Shown here piece by piece: positions 46,105-59,532 of a stretch of DNA of 64,000 bases. How positions within the stretch are numbered: position 1 is the first letter of the stretch; every line of letters begins with the position of its first letter. A program made the position numbers and the translations under genes. This DNA comes from Dysidea avara. Taxonomy: Eukaryota > Porifera > Demospongiae > Dictyoceratida > Dysideidae. The stretch lies in contig NC_089279.1 in the NCBI RefSeq assembly GCF_963678975.1, positions 35,221,297 through 35,285,296 of the forward strand, written 5' to 3'. The notes under the pieces are model-generated. The model was given only the letters and a program-made list of their open reading frames with translations. It made no database searches and was not told the origin of the DNA.

Positions 46105-46593
46105 ATGACTGGTGAACCCACACATACCACCGCAAAAGAAAGGATGGCACCAGAGATAGTTTTCATCTAAACGCATGCCCGGTTATCAATTACTGACTAG
46201 AAAGTGGAGTGTCCATTATGCTTCACTTCAGCTATGTTCTGCCCATTGTACAGTGCTACAAACAAAGAACAGTAGAAGTGCTTCTACAATCAATCCAGTC
46301 AACACAAATAATACCAACAATTCATGCGCTTCAACTATCAATTTTTGTCTTGCAAGTAAAGTGGTCAGTACGCTTCGCTTTTACCTATTTTCAGCATGTT
46401 ACACAGTGTTACGAACAAAGAACAGTAGGAAAAGCACTTCTGCAATCAATTCAGTCACCATGGAAAATATGGATGATTGCCATTTACAAACATAGGGAAG
46501 CCATGTATCGCACTACCGCGAATTGACAGGCTGTCAGCAAAAAGAAATGGAACATTAAGAAGGACAAAGGTAAGTCCATGATACGTGCATTGC

Positions 46594-46625
<32 letters not shown>

Positions 46626-46800
46626 TAGAAATTCCTATAACTTTTAAAATTTCATAACAATCTAATGGAGACATTTAGGATTGTACTAAAGGTACTATTG
46701 GGCTTGGTTATACCTAACCAATGCTGCTTAGGCACCAGGATAGTATTCTGAAGCTGGTTTTCGAGTAATGTTTTTAGCCAGAAAAACCCAAATCTCTATG
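46105..46800 (+). mobile_element. Tetranucleotide-bearing repeat element, GPI copy 3
   Basis: Counterpart of 23405-24001, but the (CAGG)n is only about 7 units (46596-46625). The tail after the array is kept here (to about 46800, ending CCCTAATATACAATACTATCTGTACTG), while copy 2 has lost it. Confidence 0.6.
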
Positions 46801-47011
46801 ATCCCTAATATACAATACTATCTGTACTGTATGATATAGAGCTTTTAATTGGATTACAGAAACTTTGTGCTCGAATACTCTCTAATCAGATTCTCTAATA
46901 CTAACTATGTACTTGTAGCCATACCTACACTGTAACTTTAGAGGTACACCGATATGAAAATTTACCTATATATCTAGTTGCTTAATTTTACTGTACATAG
47001 CTAATACTGTA

Positions 47012-47527
47012 TAGCTGGTAATTTTCGAAAGGTTTTTATTTTCGGATATTTCGAAGAGGCCCTTCTCTTCGAAAATAAATTCCCACGCCCTTCGAAAATA
47101 AATTCCCACAGGTGAAAGCAATGATCCAGCTTTCGGTGATTTGCTTGTGTATTCCTTGAGTTTTAGCTCAGTATTACTGATGATAATGGGTAAAATATAT
47201 CATTACTGTGCCAATAACCAGAAAACAGGTGATCCAGAATGGGAATTGATGCCGTCTGCTCTATAATCTATGCTAGCTACGATTGAGCATGCGAGCCAGT
47301 GAATTTATTCCACTCGAAACTCCCTCAGTCTTCTCTCCAGTGCACAGGGATGGGGGTTATTCCATCAGTAAGTCAAACATTCATGCATCTTCATTATTTG
47401 TGATACGAATTTCTGTTTATTTAAAATCCATCCGGACTTCGAAATAAACACTCTTCGAAATTAAAATCCTTCGAAATTCAGATTTTGCTCCTTGTGCGAA
47501 ATTTTCTGTTTCGAAAATAACCCACTA
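47012..47527. mobile_element. MITE with TTCGAAA-rich inverted repeats
   Basis: Ends TAGCTGGTAATTTTCGAAA and TTTCGAAAATAACCCACTA, next to TA. TTCGAAA or TTCGAAR words recur many times within 250 bases of the two ends. Absent from copies 1 and 2 at the same intron position, so it is a recent arrival. Confidence 0.6.
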
Positions 47528-47718
47528 TATGGCAGTATTGCCTCAGGTATTGGGAGTACAAATTTTATGGAGTTAATGCCAAATTTATTTGTGGCATGTG
47601 CATCAGTCATGTTAGTTACATGGTATACTACTGACAGGTTTCAGTTTACTCTAACTGTTGTGTTGTTATTACAGGGAGACATGGAGTCTAATAGGAAGAG
47701 TGTGACTAGATCTGGTGA

Positions 47719-47814
<96 letters not shown>

Positions 47815-49091
47815 TGAGTGCGCGCGTGTGTGCGTGCATGCGTGTGTATGCGTGTGTGTACATGCTAAGGAAAATTACTCATTTGGTTTCACCTGACGTA
47901 TTGTGTTTACTCTGCTACAAGTTCATAATATATCTTATAATCTCACCATGTTACATTATTTATGTATTTGCTGTTTTGTATATTTAAGTTTTTGTGTTTA
48001 GCAAGTCCTGATGTATGATCTCATTTCTTCCATTATTAGGGTACAAAAGTTATTCCTGCTGACTTAATTGCTACTGTTGAGACCCATAATTCCATCCAGA
48101 ATGGTCTCCATCATGAGGTATGAATTGTGTGTGTATTGTGTGATGGTATAAGATGGTGTACTTGTGGTAGATCTTGCTGGCCAACTCCTTAGCTCTGACA
48201 GAAGCTCTGATGAGGGGTAAGACAGCTGAGGAGGCAAAGGCTGAGCTAGAAAACGAAGGTAAAAATGGCAAACAATTAGAACTGATCCTTCCTCATAAGA
48301 TAACAAAGGAATAGTGTGCTACATTTTACTGGAAATAAAAAATGGTACTACCTACATGAATTTGACACTCACGCTCAACTTGGTTAACCATACAGTTTTA
48401 AAGTATCATATAGCTTACTTAGACTTATTGTAAAATCCAACCTGTATACTGACATGATGACCTTTATGAAGCATTTTACATTTTATTCCTGCTTTCCGCT
48501 ACCATCATATACTTACCGTTATTAGTGGATACATACACAGTGTTGGTCTGTATTGCACAAAACCTACGTTCCTTTTCTTAGTCTTTGCAGCATTGTTGCT
48601 ATAATGATCAAAACTCCCTAATAGAGCAGTCATAAAGTACTCTTATAGAGCAGTCGAGAATGTTTCACTGTGGGCTACATTAAAAGCCTGTGAATTTTTA
48701 TTTATTTATTTTTTAAGGCTTTGCAGCACAAGTACCGAAGGCCTGTAGGATACCTGGTCCCACAGCCTGTTTAAAGTTGTTACATAAAGTGTGTTTGAAA
48801 AGGTAGGGAAAGGAGAAAAAATCCATGACTAGGACCTGGGCAGCCTCGAACCTGCAGCCATCCGATTAATACTCAAACACTTACAGGAGTCTACCAGGTG
48901 GTCAAGATGTTTTCTCCTTGTCAATTTCATGTATATATGTATCCATAGGAACTCTAGAGAGTGACTTATTATCTCAAAGTACCACATGTGGAACCAAATT
49001 GACATTAGTTTATTTATTAAGACTTTACAGCACAAGTGCTGAAGGCCTGCAGGACACCTGGTCCCACAGCCTGTTTGATTGACTATCATCA

Positions 49092-50270
49092 TACAGTACA
49101 ATAGTACTGTATAGTAGGGATCGCAGAGATTTGGGCGTAGTCCATGAAAAAACACCGAAAAAACACTTGATTACAGTAGATTACAGTAGATTACAGTAGG
49201 GAGTAGAAAACACTTGATTACAAAACACTAGATTACAAAACACTTGATTACAGTAGGGATATAACACTTCTTATTGTTTTACTGTGATTTAATATCATGG
49301 ACTACTCTAACTTGTTTCAGTACTTTTTATCGATATGCTATGGTCCCTACTCTAGTTGAAAATTCCAAATTTTTTTGGTTATACTTTGTTTGTTTATAAA
49401 TAACAAGTACACAGAAAAATTTAGAAATTTCAACTAGAGTAGGGACCATAACACATTGATAAAAAGTACTGAAACAAGCTGGAGTAGTGCACGATATTAA
49501 TTCACAGTAAAACAATAAGAAGTGTTATATCAGTAGATGTGTTATGGTCCCTACTCTAGTTGAAATTTCTAAATTTTTCTGTGTACTTGTTTTTTAACTT
49601 TTTTTTGTAAATAATAATTAAGACTGGTGAACCCACGCATACCACATCTGAAATGGTGCCGCACACCCCAATTATTGTCTGAAAAGTGAAGTATCCATTA
49701 CGCTTTGTTGTCGGCTATGTTCAACCTGTTACACAGCAGTATGAATCAAGAACTGTTTGAAAAGCACCTCTGATATCAAAATAGCCACTATGACAAGTAC
49801 AGACAATTTCCGTTACAAAGGGAAGCCATCACATGCTATCACCAAATCGACACTTTTCGCTGTCAGCAAAGATGAATGGGACACAAAGGAGGACACTGGT
49901 AAGTCCAAGAAGAATGCATTATGGTATGCAAAAAGGCACCTGTCGGGCCAAAGCAATGTCAAACAGTGAAAAAATCAAGCCCGTAGCCTTAGCCGTTATC
50001 AAATTACGCTTGTCTGAAGGCATCAGTCAGTCAGTCAGTTACTTATTTACTTATTCAGTCAGTAGAAAATTCTATTAAATAAATTATTTTTAAAATTCCG
50101 TAGCAACTTGTTGAAAGTGTTTTGGGTTGATCTGAAAGCTTGTTTGGGCTTAGTTTCACCTAACCAACACTACCTGATCGTCGTTAGGGGAAATTGAGGC
50201 TGTTTTTTGGGTATATTATTTTGTGGGCCACGCCTACTCCTTTGTGGTCCCTACTATACACTACTATGGT
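49092..50270. mobile_element. Composite non-autonomous TIR element in GPI copy 3
   Basis: Counterpart of 26232-27752 without the 370-base internal block. The left end reads TACAGTACAATAGTACTGTATAGTAGGG, longer than in copy 2. A small tandem patch of GATTACAGTA/GATTACAAAACACT at 49168-49255 is private to this copy. Confidence 0.55.
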
Positions 50271-51435
50271 AGTGTATGATACAATAATTTTAATTATTGT
50301 TTTTGTATGTACTATGTACCATATTAAAGCTGGGTTCAAATAAACACCGAGTCCTAAATGAAGGCCAGGGATGCTACCTTATTGTAAGGGCATGTACGAG
50401 GTTACAATGACTTAATTTGTAGAACAAGGCTAATGAAACTCGTGACTTGTTACAAGGAGCTATAGCAAGATGTTTCAGCTGGTTCACGAGTAGATGAGGT
50501 ACCTATACAAACAAACACAGGGAGACTGAGTGTGGTGCTCGACTAGAAATTGGGTGACCTGCAGTTTGAATCCCGGGGTTTGAGGGATTTTTTGGCCTAT
50601 TTTCTGTTTCGCCTTATTAGCTGTGTTAAGAAATGTCAAAGTCTTGTTGGTGATTGTACTTGGTTGTATGTGCCCTGGGCCTAGTAATAAAATGAGTCTG
50701 GTTATCAGGAGTTTAACAGCCCATTAGTTTTTCCCTCTAGACAGTTTGAGAAAATTGTAAACTAGTTAGATTTTTGCTCAGTAGGTCATTATGTTGAACT
50801 AAAAGCTGTCAATCTGTTTACATGTTCACCTTTGTACATATCAACATATTTATGCCCACAATGAAGTGCTCATTATCTTGGTACGTACTCGGGGAGTTTT
50901 ATCTCATTACTCTGTGTGCTTCTGTCCATTCTCCATTGCACACATTGAACAGACAAAAACTTGAGCTACATTCCACAGAACAAACTGTCACGTCAATAAT
51001 CACAACACACTGCGCAAACACACACACGCACACACATGCTTTTAGAAAAATCAATTTCAGTAAATCAATTGTTTCCATCTAGTGGGCTGTGGGTGTACAC
51101 ATGGTTTGTAAACTACTAAAGTCATTATGCTATACTATACACAGGTATTTGAAGGCAATAAACCAACCAACTCAATTGTGCTGCAGAAACTGACTCCCTT
51201 AACTTTGGGAATGTTGATCGGTAAGCAGTACACCCACTGTAGTGAAGTCACTACTCCATATTGACATTAGCAATGTATGAGATGAAGATCTTCACTCAAG
51301 GAGTGGTCTGGGATATCAACTCATTTGACCAATGGGGGGTGAGTGTGATTACTTGTTGTAGATAACATGGAGTAACATGTACAGCTAGTTCTTGTGTAGT
51401 TACATGTAAAATGCTCTCTCCTTTTATGTATATGT

Positions 51436-51590
51436 TAAAGCATAGCCGCGAGTGCTATATGAAAAATAAAGTACGAGGCGCGCGGCCGAGATGCTAATAA
51501 AGCACGAGGCGAAGCCGAGTGCTTTATTAGCATCGAGGCCAAGCGCCAAGTACTTTATTTTTCATATAGCACGAGCAAGGCTATGCTTTA
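51436..51590. repeat. 155-base palindrome in GPI copy 3 intron
   Basis: Counterpart of 28933-29087, differing by about one base. Confidence 0.9.
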
Positions 51591-52057
51591 AATGATTTAT
51601 GGAACTTTCTAGTCGTGTAGCTTCACCATACACTAGGACTCGTAATTAACAAGCGTTGCACGAACTATTAGCAGCCTGAACGCACACAAACTAGTTTAAC
51701 AAAGTAACTCACGCGTATTTCACCATAGTTTGGCATAGTAGACGTTCATCGCGTCTTTTGGCAGGTTTTGCTCGGAACCCACAATCGATTCTATTGTGAG
51801 TCACATGGTGAAGTATTTCCGTGATATCTCCAGGACTTGTCCGTGTACATTAACAAACGTAACAGCAACGTTATCTTCTCCCACCCATCATCGAAGCATT
51901 TAGGTATGTCTATAAAAGCAATCCAGTGGTGGAACTCGTATCGGCTGGGGTGATTGATCACTCAGCGCGGCGAGGCTATCAGCCTTCACCGGCTTGAGTG
52001 ATTAGTCGTACTGGCGTGAGCTCCGTAGGCTATTAGCCTACACTAAGGCACGTGGGC

Positions 52058-52213
52058 AACTGTGCTTTATTGCCCACAAAGAGTGCTTTATTGCACCGCA
52101 AAGAGTGCTTTATTGAACGAATAAAGCAGAGTTATATATAAAGCAGAGTTATTGAACGAATAAAGCACTCTTTGCGGTGCAATAAAGCACTCTTTGTGGT
52201 CGATGAAGCAGTT
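52058..52213. repeat. Palindrome of AAAGAGTGCTTTATTG repeats
   Basis: Counterpart of 29555-29710. Confidence 0.88.
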
Positions 52214-52516
52214 GGCCGGCTGAGAGTGTACTTTATGAAATTTAAAGTGCACTTTTTCCTTTGATCTCGCCCACACAAAGTTCTATAAGTATATTTAATG
52301 CATAATGTCATATCCACCATATAGTTCTTGTAACTCTTTGATGTTTGACTTGGATATGTAGTTGTTCATTTATTATCTTCTTGTAGAGTTGAGCTGGGCA
52401 AGCAGTTAGCTAAGATGATTCAACCAGAGTTACGAGGCACTGATCTGGTCAAGGGACATGATGCTAGTACCAATGGCTTGATCAACTACATCAAAGGACA
52501 CAGACCCAAACTGTGA

Positions 52517-53160
52517 TCAAAATTTATTCAATCAATTAACTGATGTTAGGTTTCAGTTATAGTTTCCTGTGTTAGATGTATAGAACTGTCTTATTGGTGT
52601 AGCTATAGTAATGTAATAACTACAAGGAACACAACAGAATAGTAGTTCAGTGTAGAAACATGATCACCCCATGTGTAATTTGCTTTCCAGTCGGTTGGTT
52701 GGTCACTCACTCACTCACTCACTCACTCACTCACTCACTCACTCACTCACCCACCCACCCGCTCGCTCGCTCGCTCACTCAGTTGGTCAGACATTCAGTT
52801 GTCAGTCAGTCAGTGAGCCATTGCATACTTCTGCTGATGGGCAGAGCTTGTGTGTAGGAAACTTATTGGTGTTTACGGATAGGCGAGATGTTTTGGCTAT
52901 CAAGTATCAACTGTTATCAATGACAGCAGCCAAACAAAATCCCCTATGTTGAGTCATCAATTTATTTAATGCTGATCTATGCATTATGAAATTCCCTTAT
53001 ATCACTTGCTGTGATGTAATATGTATTATGTCAGTGTTTGTTTTAGTGTTATATACACGATGTGTACATTAATGACTCAGGATGTTTACTCAAATTTCTA
53101 GAGGGTGTTTACTCAAATTTCTAGTCTATGTTCTAAAAGTCATTTTCGTCAACTGGATCT
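52517..53160. other. Flank of GPI copy 3 with tetranucleotide array
   Basis: The array at 52704-52778 runs ACTC, CCCA, GCTC as in copy 2, but with more ACTC and fewer GCTC units. The rest is unassigned. Confidence 0.8.
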
Positions 53161-53360
53161 AGTTTCTCGATAACAAGTGTTCAGGTAAGCAAAATGTTCA
53201 AACAAACATTTTCTGCAAATTTCTGACTGGCATATCCATGCATACATGCACTGTTTGGTATTGTTGGAATTGATATCAATATTCAGCTGGATAATACACG
53301 TCCCAATCTTGTCAAGTTGAAATCAGGTCAGTTGCTTGAAGATAGGCATGCAGCAACACT
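53161..53360 (-). pseudogene. Remnant of the helical-protein gene, after GPI copy 3
   Basis: Counterpart of 30661-30860 with a handful of differences; no open frame. Confidence 0.55.
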
Positions 53361-53541
53361 GGATTCAATCTTTTTCTTTGGTTCAACTGATAAAGCTTTA
53401 AATACATGATCATGTATCCATCATTGAACCTAAGCCTTACATGTGCAGAATGAGAATACTTCAGATCGAGTAGACATCATTACCTTGTACTGCAATAAGC
53501 GAGGCATCTATCGTACTTGTTGTAGATCTTGCTATTGTGTA

Positions 53542-53703
53542 CAGCAGAACCTCTCTGAAAGGACACTGTGTATACGTCTAACCTCCTTATAAGGACAGTT
53601 TATAGACCTTTACCAATACAATTTTACCTCTGAAAAGGGCAACCTCCTTAATTTCATCAAAATTAGTTGATCCCAAAGTGTCCATTAAATAGAGGTTCTA
53701 TCA
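53542..53703. mobile_element. pogo/Tigger-like MITE (second copy)
   Basis: Counterpart of 31039-31201 with the same TA-flanked ends. Confidence 0.65.
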
Positions 53704-53705
53704 TA

Positions 53706-55400
53706 GGTGAATGTGGATATGCCCAGAGACTTCACTTCACTACTTCTACCTCACCATCATCAAGGGATGATCTAGAATGATTCCTTTTACATACTGGCCT
53801 ATAATTATCTTTATGTAACTGGAAAAAAGTAACTCAAGTTATGGGTTGCCAAGTATGTAATTGCTAATTGGAAACTGGAGAGGTCACATTTTCTAATGAC
53901 TGCTTTATTAGAACAGTTTTGACTTCTCAGAATCCATTTGATTGTTTCATTAGAGTATCACAATCTTTGTAAGATTTTCTTCCTTTGTGGTTATATATGT
54001 AAACCATAGGCCTTGTCCCTCTCTATGTTTACTTCTGAGGAATCAAAGTCACTTTCGATTCTTGCTACCTATAATTTATACATGCTGCAAGACAAACTGA
54101 AACTCCCTCCCTACATATACCCCTGGGAGTTGCACCACCAGACATCCTGCCTTTCATAGCTAGGGTGCAGCATAAATTTTGCAGTATATAACTTGAGGTG
54201 TACATGTCTATACTCGATAGCTAGCTGTTGCAACCTACCAAGAGTGATACATGCATAAAAGAATACAATTATTTCCACTTTATGTAATTGATACAATAGG
54301 AGGATGTTGAGATAGCAGTGCTTAAGTCAAACTCACACCTGCATGATCTTTTTCTTAAAGCTATTATTATTTTTTAGATGTTTTATAGACCAGTTGACTG
54401 TTCTATTAGAGTAATTCGGATATAGCAGGTAATCAAAGTTCTCTCCTAAAGTATGATGTTTCTGTTAGCTGTAGCCCTGGGGCTACCTTTTCATGTCTAC
54501 GTTCTATGTTTAATACAAATTAAGCATTTGTATCTAGCACACGTATATAAACATTCAGCATCCCATCCAATATATCTGCCATTGATAGTCCCATCAGACT
54601 GGTGCTGGTGCTGCAGTGATCACATGTAATCATGCATGTTGAATTATTGTGCCATTATAATGTCTAATTGTGTGTTATGTACGTTCCTTCCAGCCCTATC
54701 AAAACTTACTTCTTTACTTTGATTATTACTTAGAAGAGTATAGGTGGGCAATTAAAATTAACTATTTGTGTAGGTATGTAATGCACACATGTACATATTT
54801 GAGTGCAATTGGATCATATATAACTTGTACACATAACATTTAATATAAAATTGCATGAGGCGAAGCTGAGTACAATTTTGGCTGTTACAAGCACAATTGT
54901 TCTCTAATCGTACTGCCTACTAATCATGACCACCCTGTAGTCCACTTCCATTCTTTTAGTACTTATTATACTTGACTGCGTTATGATTCTGATTGGCTAG
55001 TTACGATATCACAAGTTGTTCCACTTAGTTCTTATGTCAGCAAAATTGCTACTTTGAAAAAATCATTCTTTGTTGCACTTAAAAGGCTACTATTCTCTGC
55101 CTATTTGAATGGTAATTTCTTGGTGCATTTATTTGGTTTTTGCATTACTCAGTTTCTGTTATCTGATTGGCTGCTTTACAGTGCAATTCCATGTGATTCA
55201 GGATAAACTATTTGGACTGAATGTACGGCAAACTAAATCACTAAGTGATCAGCTATGTATTCAGTAGATTATGGGCCAGCCTATCTGAAAATCATCACAC
55301 CATGCCAAGTATAAAATTTTAATAATGCTCCTATATATATTACTGTAATACTGTACAAAATTTTAAAAAAATTAGCATATGAAATGATGGCATATGTAGC
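53706..55400. other. Unassigned sequence
   Basis: Counterpart of 31204-32812 with many small indels, including an extra TACTTATTATACTTGACTGC segment near 54960. No gene is seen. It contains the 3' flank of the helical-protein gene. Confidence 0.6.
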
Positions 55401-56504
55401 TCATACTGGTGTTCCCAAGGATACCAGTTCAACTGATCGCTCCAGAGTTTTGATTATGTCTTTAAAGCCATCATCATCATCAATGCCTTTTTGAACCTCA
55501 ATGACACGAGTGCTTAGTCGGGCAAAATCTGCAAACATTTTCTGTAAAGTTTCTGACCTGGATACCCATGCAGTCTCAGCCTGGCTGTAGCTAGCATCAG
55601 AATCAATGTCTTCTTGAAGATCGACAATATCAATATCTAGTTGGTTAATACAGGTCTCAATTGTGTGGATATCCTTTTGAAATTGAGTCACTTGTTTGAA
55701 GAATCCCATGAGGCACTTGTGCACGGCAGTAACACTCTTTGCAATCTTGTTCTTAAGTTCAACTGAAAGCATTGACGCTTCCATCACTGAGCTCAGACCG
55801 CCCATGATGCTTCCGGTGTAAAATGAGAGTGCTTCAGTTCCAGCAGACATGAATGCTGTTGTGACCTCTGATCCGCTCTCTACTGGAGCTTGAGAAACAA
55901 CTACCATACTTGTTACAGCCCCAGCCACGGTATAGAAAAAAGTGGATGCACCTAGTTTAAATAGCTTATATTGAGACTCCGAAACTTCATCCTCTTTCTG
56001 TTTTGTACCACCATCAATGAATGCGTTCTCTTGTAAGATCTTCATCTTAACTGAATCCAGATCAGGGCAGTTTTGTCTAAGCATGTCAATGTCATCTTCA
56101 ACTCTTTTGATTCGCTTTTTCAGGTAATGAAGGAAGCCTTTAATTTCTTCCTTGGCTTCTGCATATCTTTTCTCAGCGATAAGGGCTCTGATGAGTGGTA
56201 TTGCCTTCTGATTGCTGCCGTAGTCCACCACAGCCTTTGTGCTGGAGATAATTACGTCATAATAATCACGAATGCAGCAAATGTCTCTCTCAAAATCGTA
56301 CATTTTCATTGCGAATTCAGCGTTCTTCCTTGCTATTTCACTATTTAGTTCTGTGATCTCGCCTAAGTGTTGTACAAGCTCCTTCTGAAATCCCCCAAGT
56401 GACGTAAACGCCTCCTCGGCGGCACCTACAAATCTTCTCTTGAAGGCTTCATACACAGTTTCCAGTGAGACTCGAGGTCCAGGGAATGGCGCAACTTCAG
56501 CCAT
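55401..56504 (-). CDS. Unrecognised helical, coiled-coil protein, single exon
   Basis: 367 residues from the ATG at 56504, uninterrupted. Residues 1-175 are charged and heptad-like, suggesting long helices or coiled coil. Residues 184-206 and 217-241 are hydrophobic or small-residue stretches separated by VESGSE, which could be a membrane-inserting hairpin or a buried helical pair. Residues 245-367 return to charged helices with a DDDDG turn near 342. There is no signal peptide. Several unrelated all-helical families share this long-helix plus hydrophobic-hairpin plan, so function is not assigned. Decayed or truncated relatives lie at 20095, 30661, 32813 and 53161, always minus strand and downstream of a GPI copy. 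The lack of introns could mean an origin by retroposition. Confidence 0.8.
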   Translation of the reverse strand: MAEVAPFPGPRVSLETVYEAFKRRFVGAAEEAFTSLGGFQKELVQHLGEITELNSEIARKNAEFAMKMYDFERDICCIRDYYDVIISSTKAVVDYGSNQKAIPLIRALIAEKRYAEAKEEIKGFLHYLKKRIKRVEDDIDMLRQNCPDLDSVKMKILQENAFIDGGTKQKEDEVSESQYKLFKLGASTFFYTVAGAVTSMVVVSQAPVESGSEVTTAFMSAGTEALSFYTGSIMGGLSSVMEASMLSVELKNKIAKSVTAVHKCLMGFFKQVTQFQKDIHTIETCINQLDIDIVDLQEDIDSDASYSQAETAWVSRSETLQKMFADFARLSTRVIEVQKGIDDDDGFKDIIKTLERSVELVSLGTPV

Positions 56505-57024
56505 GGCAAAAATCGAGGCAAAAGTAACTCTAATTCAAACACTGTCCCTCGTACTGTATTTAAGCGTAGTCACGCCCTGGAATGTTGGAATGTAAAAGTT
56601 CACGTGACTACGGATAATCTAGTATGCTCTCCGTATACTGAGAATCACCATAAACTTGATAAATACGTCATGATCACTGCATAGATTCTCTCGAAAATCT
56701 ATGATCACTGTCACTTCTCCAAGAAATGGATGATGATGATGATGATGCAAAGAGTAAGTTAATAATTTCAAAAGATTAAATGAGAAATTAGTTAGCTATT
56801 GAAAACTGCTTTTTGTTGTTGGTTTTGGTTGTGCATCAGGTGATGGTACTCATATAGCTATTTATTGTAGATGTTACGCATGTACACACATGCATGAGTT
56901 CAGGTACAAGTACATAATAATGCTAAAAGTCAAAATACTGAACTATTGGTTGGATTTGATGAAAATCATGATGTCTGAAAGCTCAAAGGTGTAGTGGGAG
57001 AAGCTCTAGTTTGTCATTACCAGG

Positions 57025-57460
57025 TTTGGATGGACATAAGGTTATGATAAAAAAAGAAAAAAAAGAATGTATTACAGACATAAGGGAATGCAAATTTAAG
57101 GCAACATAGTGCGGCAGTGAAAAAACTGCTGCTGTTAGGTAACATCAAAAGTTATCAACCATCTATTACTACATGATTTAGCAACAGAAAATCAGGAAAA
57201 TACTGGTATTATCAGTCGGCAATTTCAGTATTTTATAATATTGCATTTTGAGAAAATGCATGCAATACTGAAATTGCCAGGTGATATTTTTCCTGATTTT
57301 CTGTTGCTAAATCATGTAGTAATAGATGGTTGATAACTTTTGACATTATCTAATAGCAGCAGTTTTTTCACTGCCGCACTATGTTGCCTTAAATTTGCAT
57401 TCCCTTATGTCTGTAATACATTCTTTTTTCTTTTTTATCATAACCTTGTGTCCATCCAAA
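57025..57460. repeat. 436-base foldback palindrome
   Basis: Arms of about 180 bases with ends TTTGGATGGACATAAGG / CCTTGTGTCCATCCAAA and internal GGGAATGCAAATTTAAGG. The central loop lies near 57210-57250. It is upstream of the helical-protein gene and lies inside the stretch deleted from the other unit. Confidence 0.9.
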
Positions 57461-57679
57461 GTACAGACAAAGTTGGTAATGTGAAGCCTAGTTTTAGTCA
57501 GAAATGTAATCATTCAGAATATACTGTACCTTGTGGCTCATCTCTGAAGATGTTGATGTCTTTCGCTAAATACGGACACCAGATAGAGTAACAATACGTG
57601 AGGAAGAAGTTAGAAGAAGAAGAAGCTAGTCAGAAGAACTTTAGTTTGCTTCAGAAGTCAAGTTAACATGCTATTGCTT

Positions 57680-58590
57680 TAAGGGAGATGCTCTAAAGTG
57701 GATGCAGGGTTTTCTGTATAGCAGATCTCAACAGGTCTGCATACAAGGTGCTCTCTCATCTAAGGGAGAAGTCACAGTTGGTCAAGGCCCTATTCTAAGC
57801 CCATTGCTATTTTAAATCTACGTTAATGATCTTCCTACTGCCATTACCAATGTTAATGTTAATCTTTATGCTGATTATACAGAATTGCATTTTTGTCATA
57901 ATGACTTCAGACAACTGGAGCACACACTGCGATGTGCTGTTATACAGCTTTTTACCTGCTAACAAGTTGAAACCAAATGTTCCAAAATCCTCATGGATGC
58001 TCATTGGGACCCGACAGCATACTTTTGGGAGGACATTACACCTGTCACTTGACAGTATTCCACTGAGACAGGTGTCTACGATACGATATTATATTGACCA
58101 ACATTTGACTTGGTATGTACCACCATGTGGAGTATGTTTTAAGGAGAGTTTGTGGCAAGCTATATTCGATCAATCGCCTTAAATCACTCACTCTCAATGT
58201 GATGAAGCTATTGTAGCAGGTACATGTTTTGCCAATAATTGATTATTGTGACACTGTGTGGGTGCCTACTAATACTGGTCATTCTAAAAGACTAGAGGAA
58301 GACTTCATTCACGTTTTTCATCAATTTACTGGCTCCTCTATGTTTAATCTCACTTTGGCTGAACATTGTAGATTTCATACTACCATGCAAGTTTATAAGA
58401 TCTTTACAAAGTTGTCACCCTCCTACCTGCATACTACATTCAAATCTGCAATGTCTGTTACAGGCCGTACAGGGTGCAATTCACATCATTTGTATGTGTC
58501 TGCCATGCACTTAAACTACGGAAAGAATAGCCTCGCCCTCTATTATTGTAGCACGACTATCTGGAATAGCCTGCCACCTCATTAACTGAA
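57680..58590 (+). pseudogene. LINE reverse transcriptase fragment
   Basis: Broken frames give LKWMQGFLYSRSQQV, GPILSPLLF, an IYVNDLP box and NLYADYTELHF (a degenerate YADD), then the thumb region shared with 33141-33660. There are several stops. A Jockey/CR1-type element is likely. Confidence 0.78.
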
Positions 58591-59532
58591 ATGAAGTCAT
58601 TAATAGCATTAAACTAGCTTATTTAAGCTATGTTTAATATCGTTGCATGCATGTACCTTTGTTAATGTACAGGGCACAGCTGAAAAACAGCTTTAGCTGA
58701 TGCTGTCTCCCTGTTTAAATAACAAGGGGGGAAAAAGGAATAAAGCCACAATTATTATAACCTAACTTTAGTCAGAGGTGGTATGACTGAAGGTTCTTTG
58801 TACAAGATCCAATGTCTTGTACACTTTACTTGAAACACTTTGGTCTAACTCCGAGATCTGTGTGTAATTGTTTAGTGATGATTATGTTAATAATTGTGCT
58901 CAGTTTTTCCAGAGAGAAAAAACTTGGATAATTATATGCAATGGTCCCAGGCTATTAGATGAATATCAGCAGATTGAAAGCCAGCCTAGGGATAGGTGCT
59001 GGTGTGGTAAATATCTTTATCCACATGTGCTGATCAAACTATAATATGACTAGCTAATACACAGTCAGTGAAACATCAGTCCTTTCCTATTGGTGGTGGT
59101 ATGACATACATAATAATTATGGTGTTTGCTGGTTTTCACTGCTTTTCAGCCTAAACATGATTTTGGTGAACGCTAAGATTGGTTTGCATTAGTTGCATTG
59201 TCTGCATGTGAATGTGATCGCCAACTAAACTTTATTTTCATGCAAGACCCTTGCTGTTTCATGGCAAATAAAGTACTGTTAATCTTCCTATGTACATCAA
59301 GTAGCTATATATTGGATAGTGTGTACATGCTATGTCCATGCTGCCAGCCTGCAGTCCTCATGGTGGACATAGTAACACATTACTTGTAGATGATGTGGCT
59401 AATGGCAGTATACTTCTGACTCTGCCGTGTGGTGGAGACCTGGGGACTCCCCTGTGTTCACCTTGCAAACCAACAAGAGGGTTACATACACCATGCCTTG
59501 CATGAGGAGGATCAACTATTTCCCTCTTTTAG
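58591..59532. other. Unassigned sequence
   Basis: Counterpart of 33661-34654 with scattered indels. No gene is seen. Confidence 0.55.
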
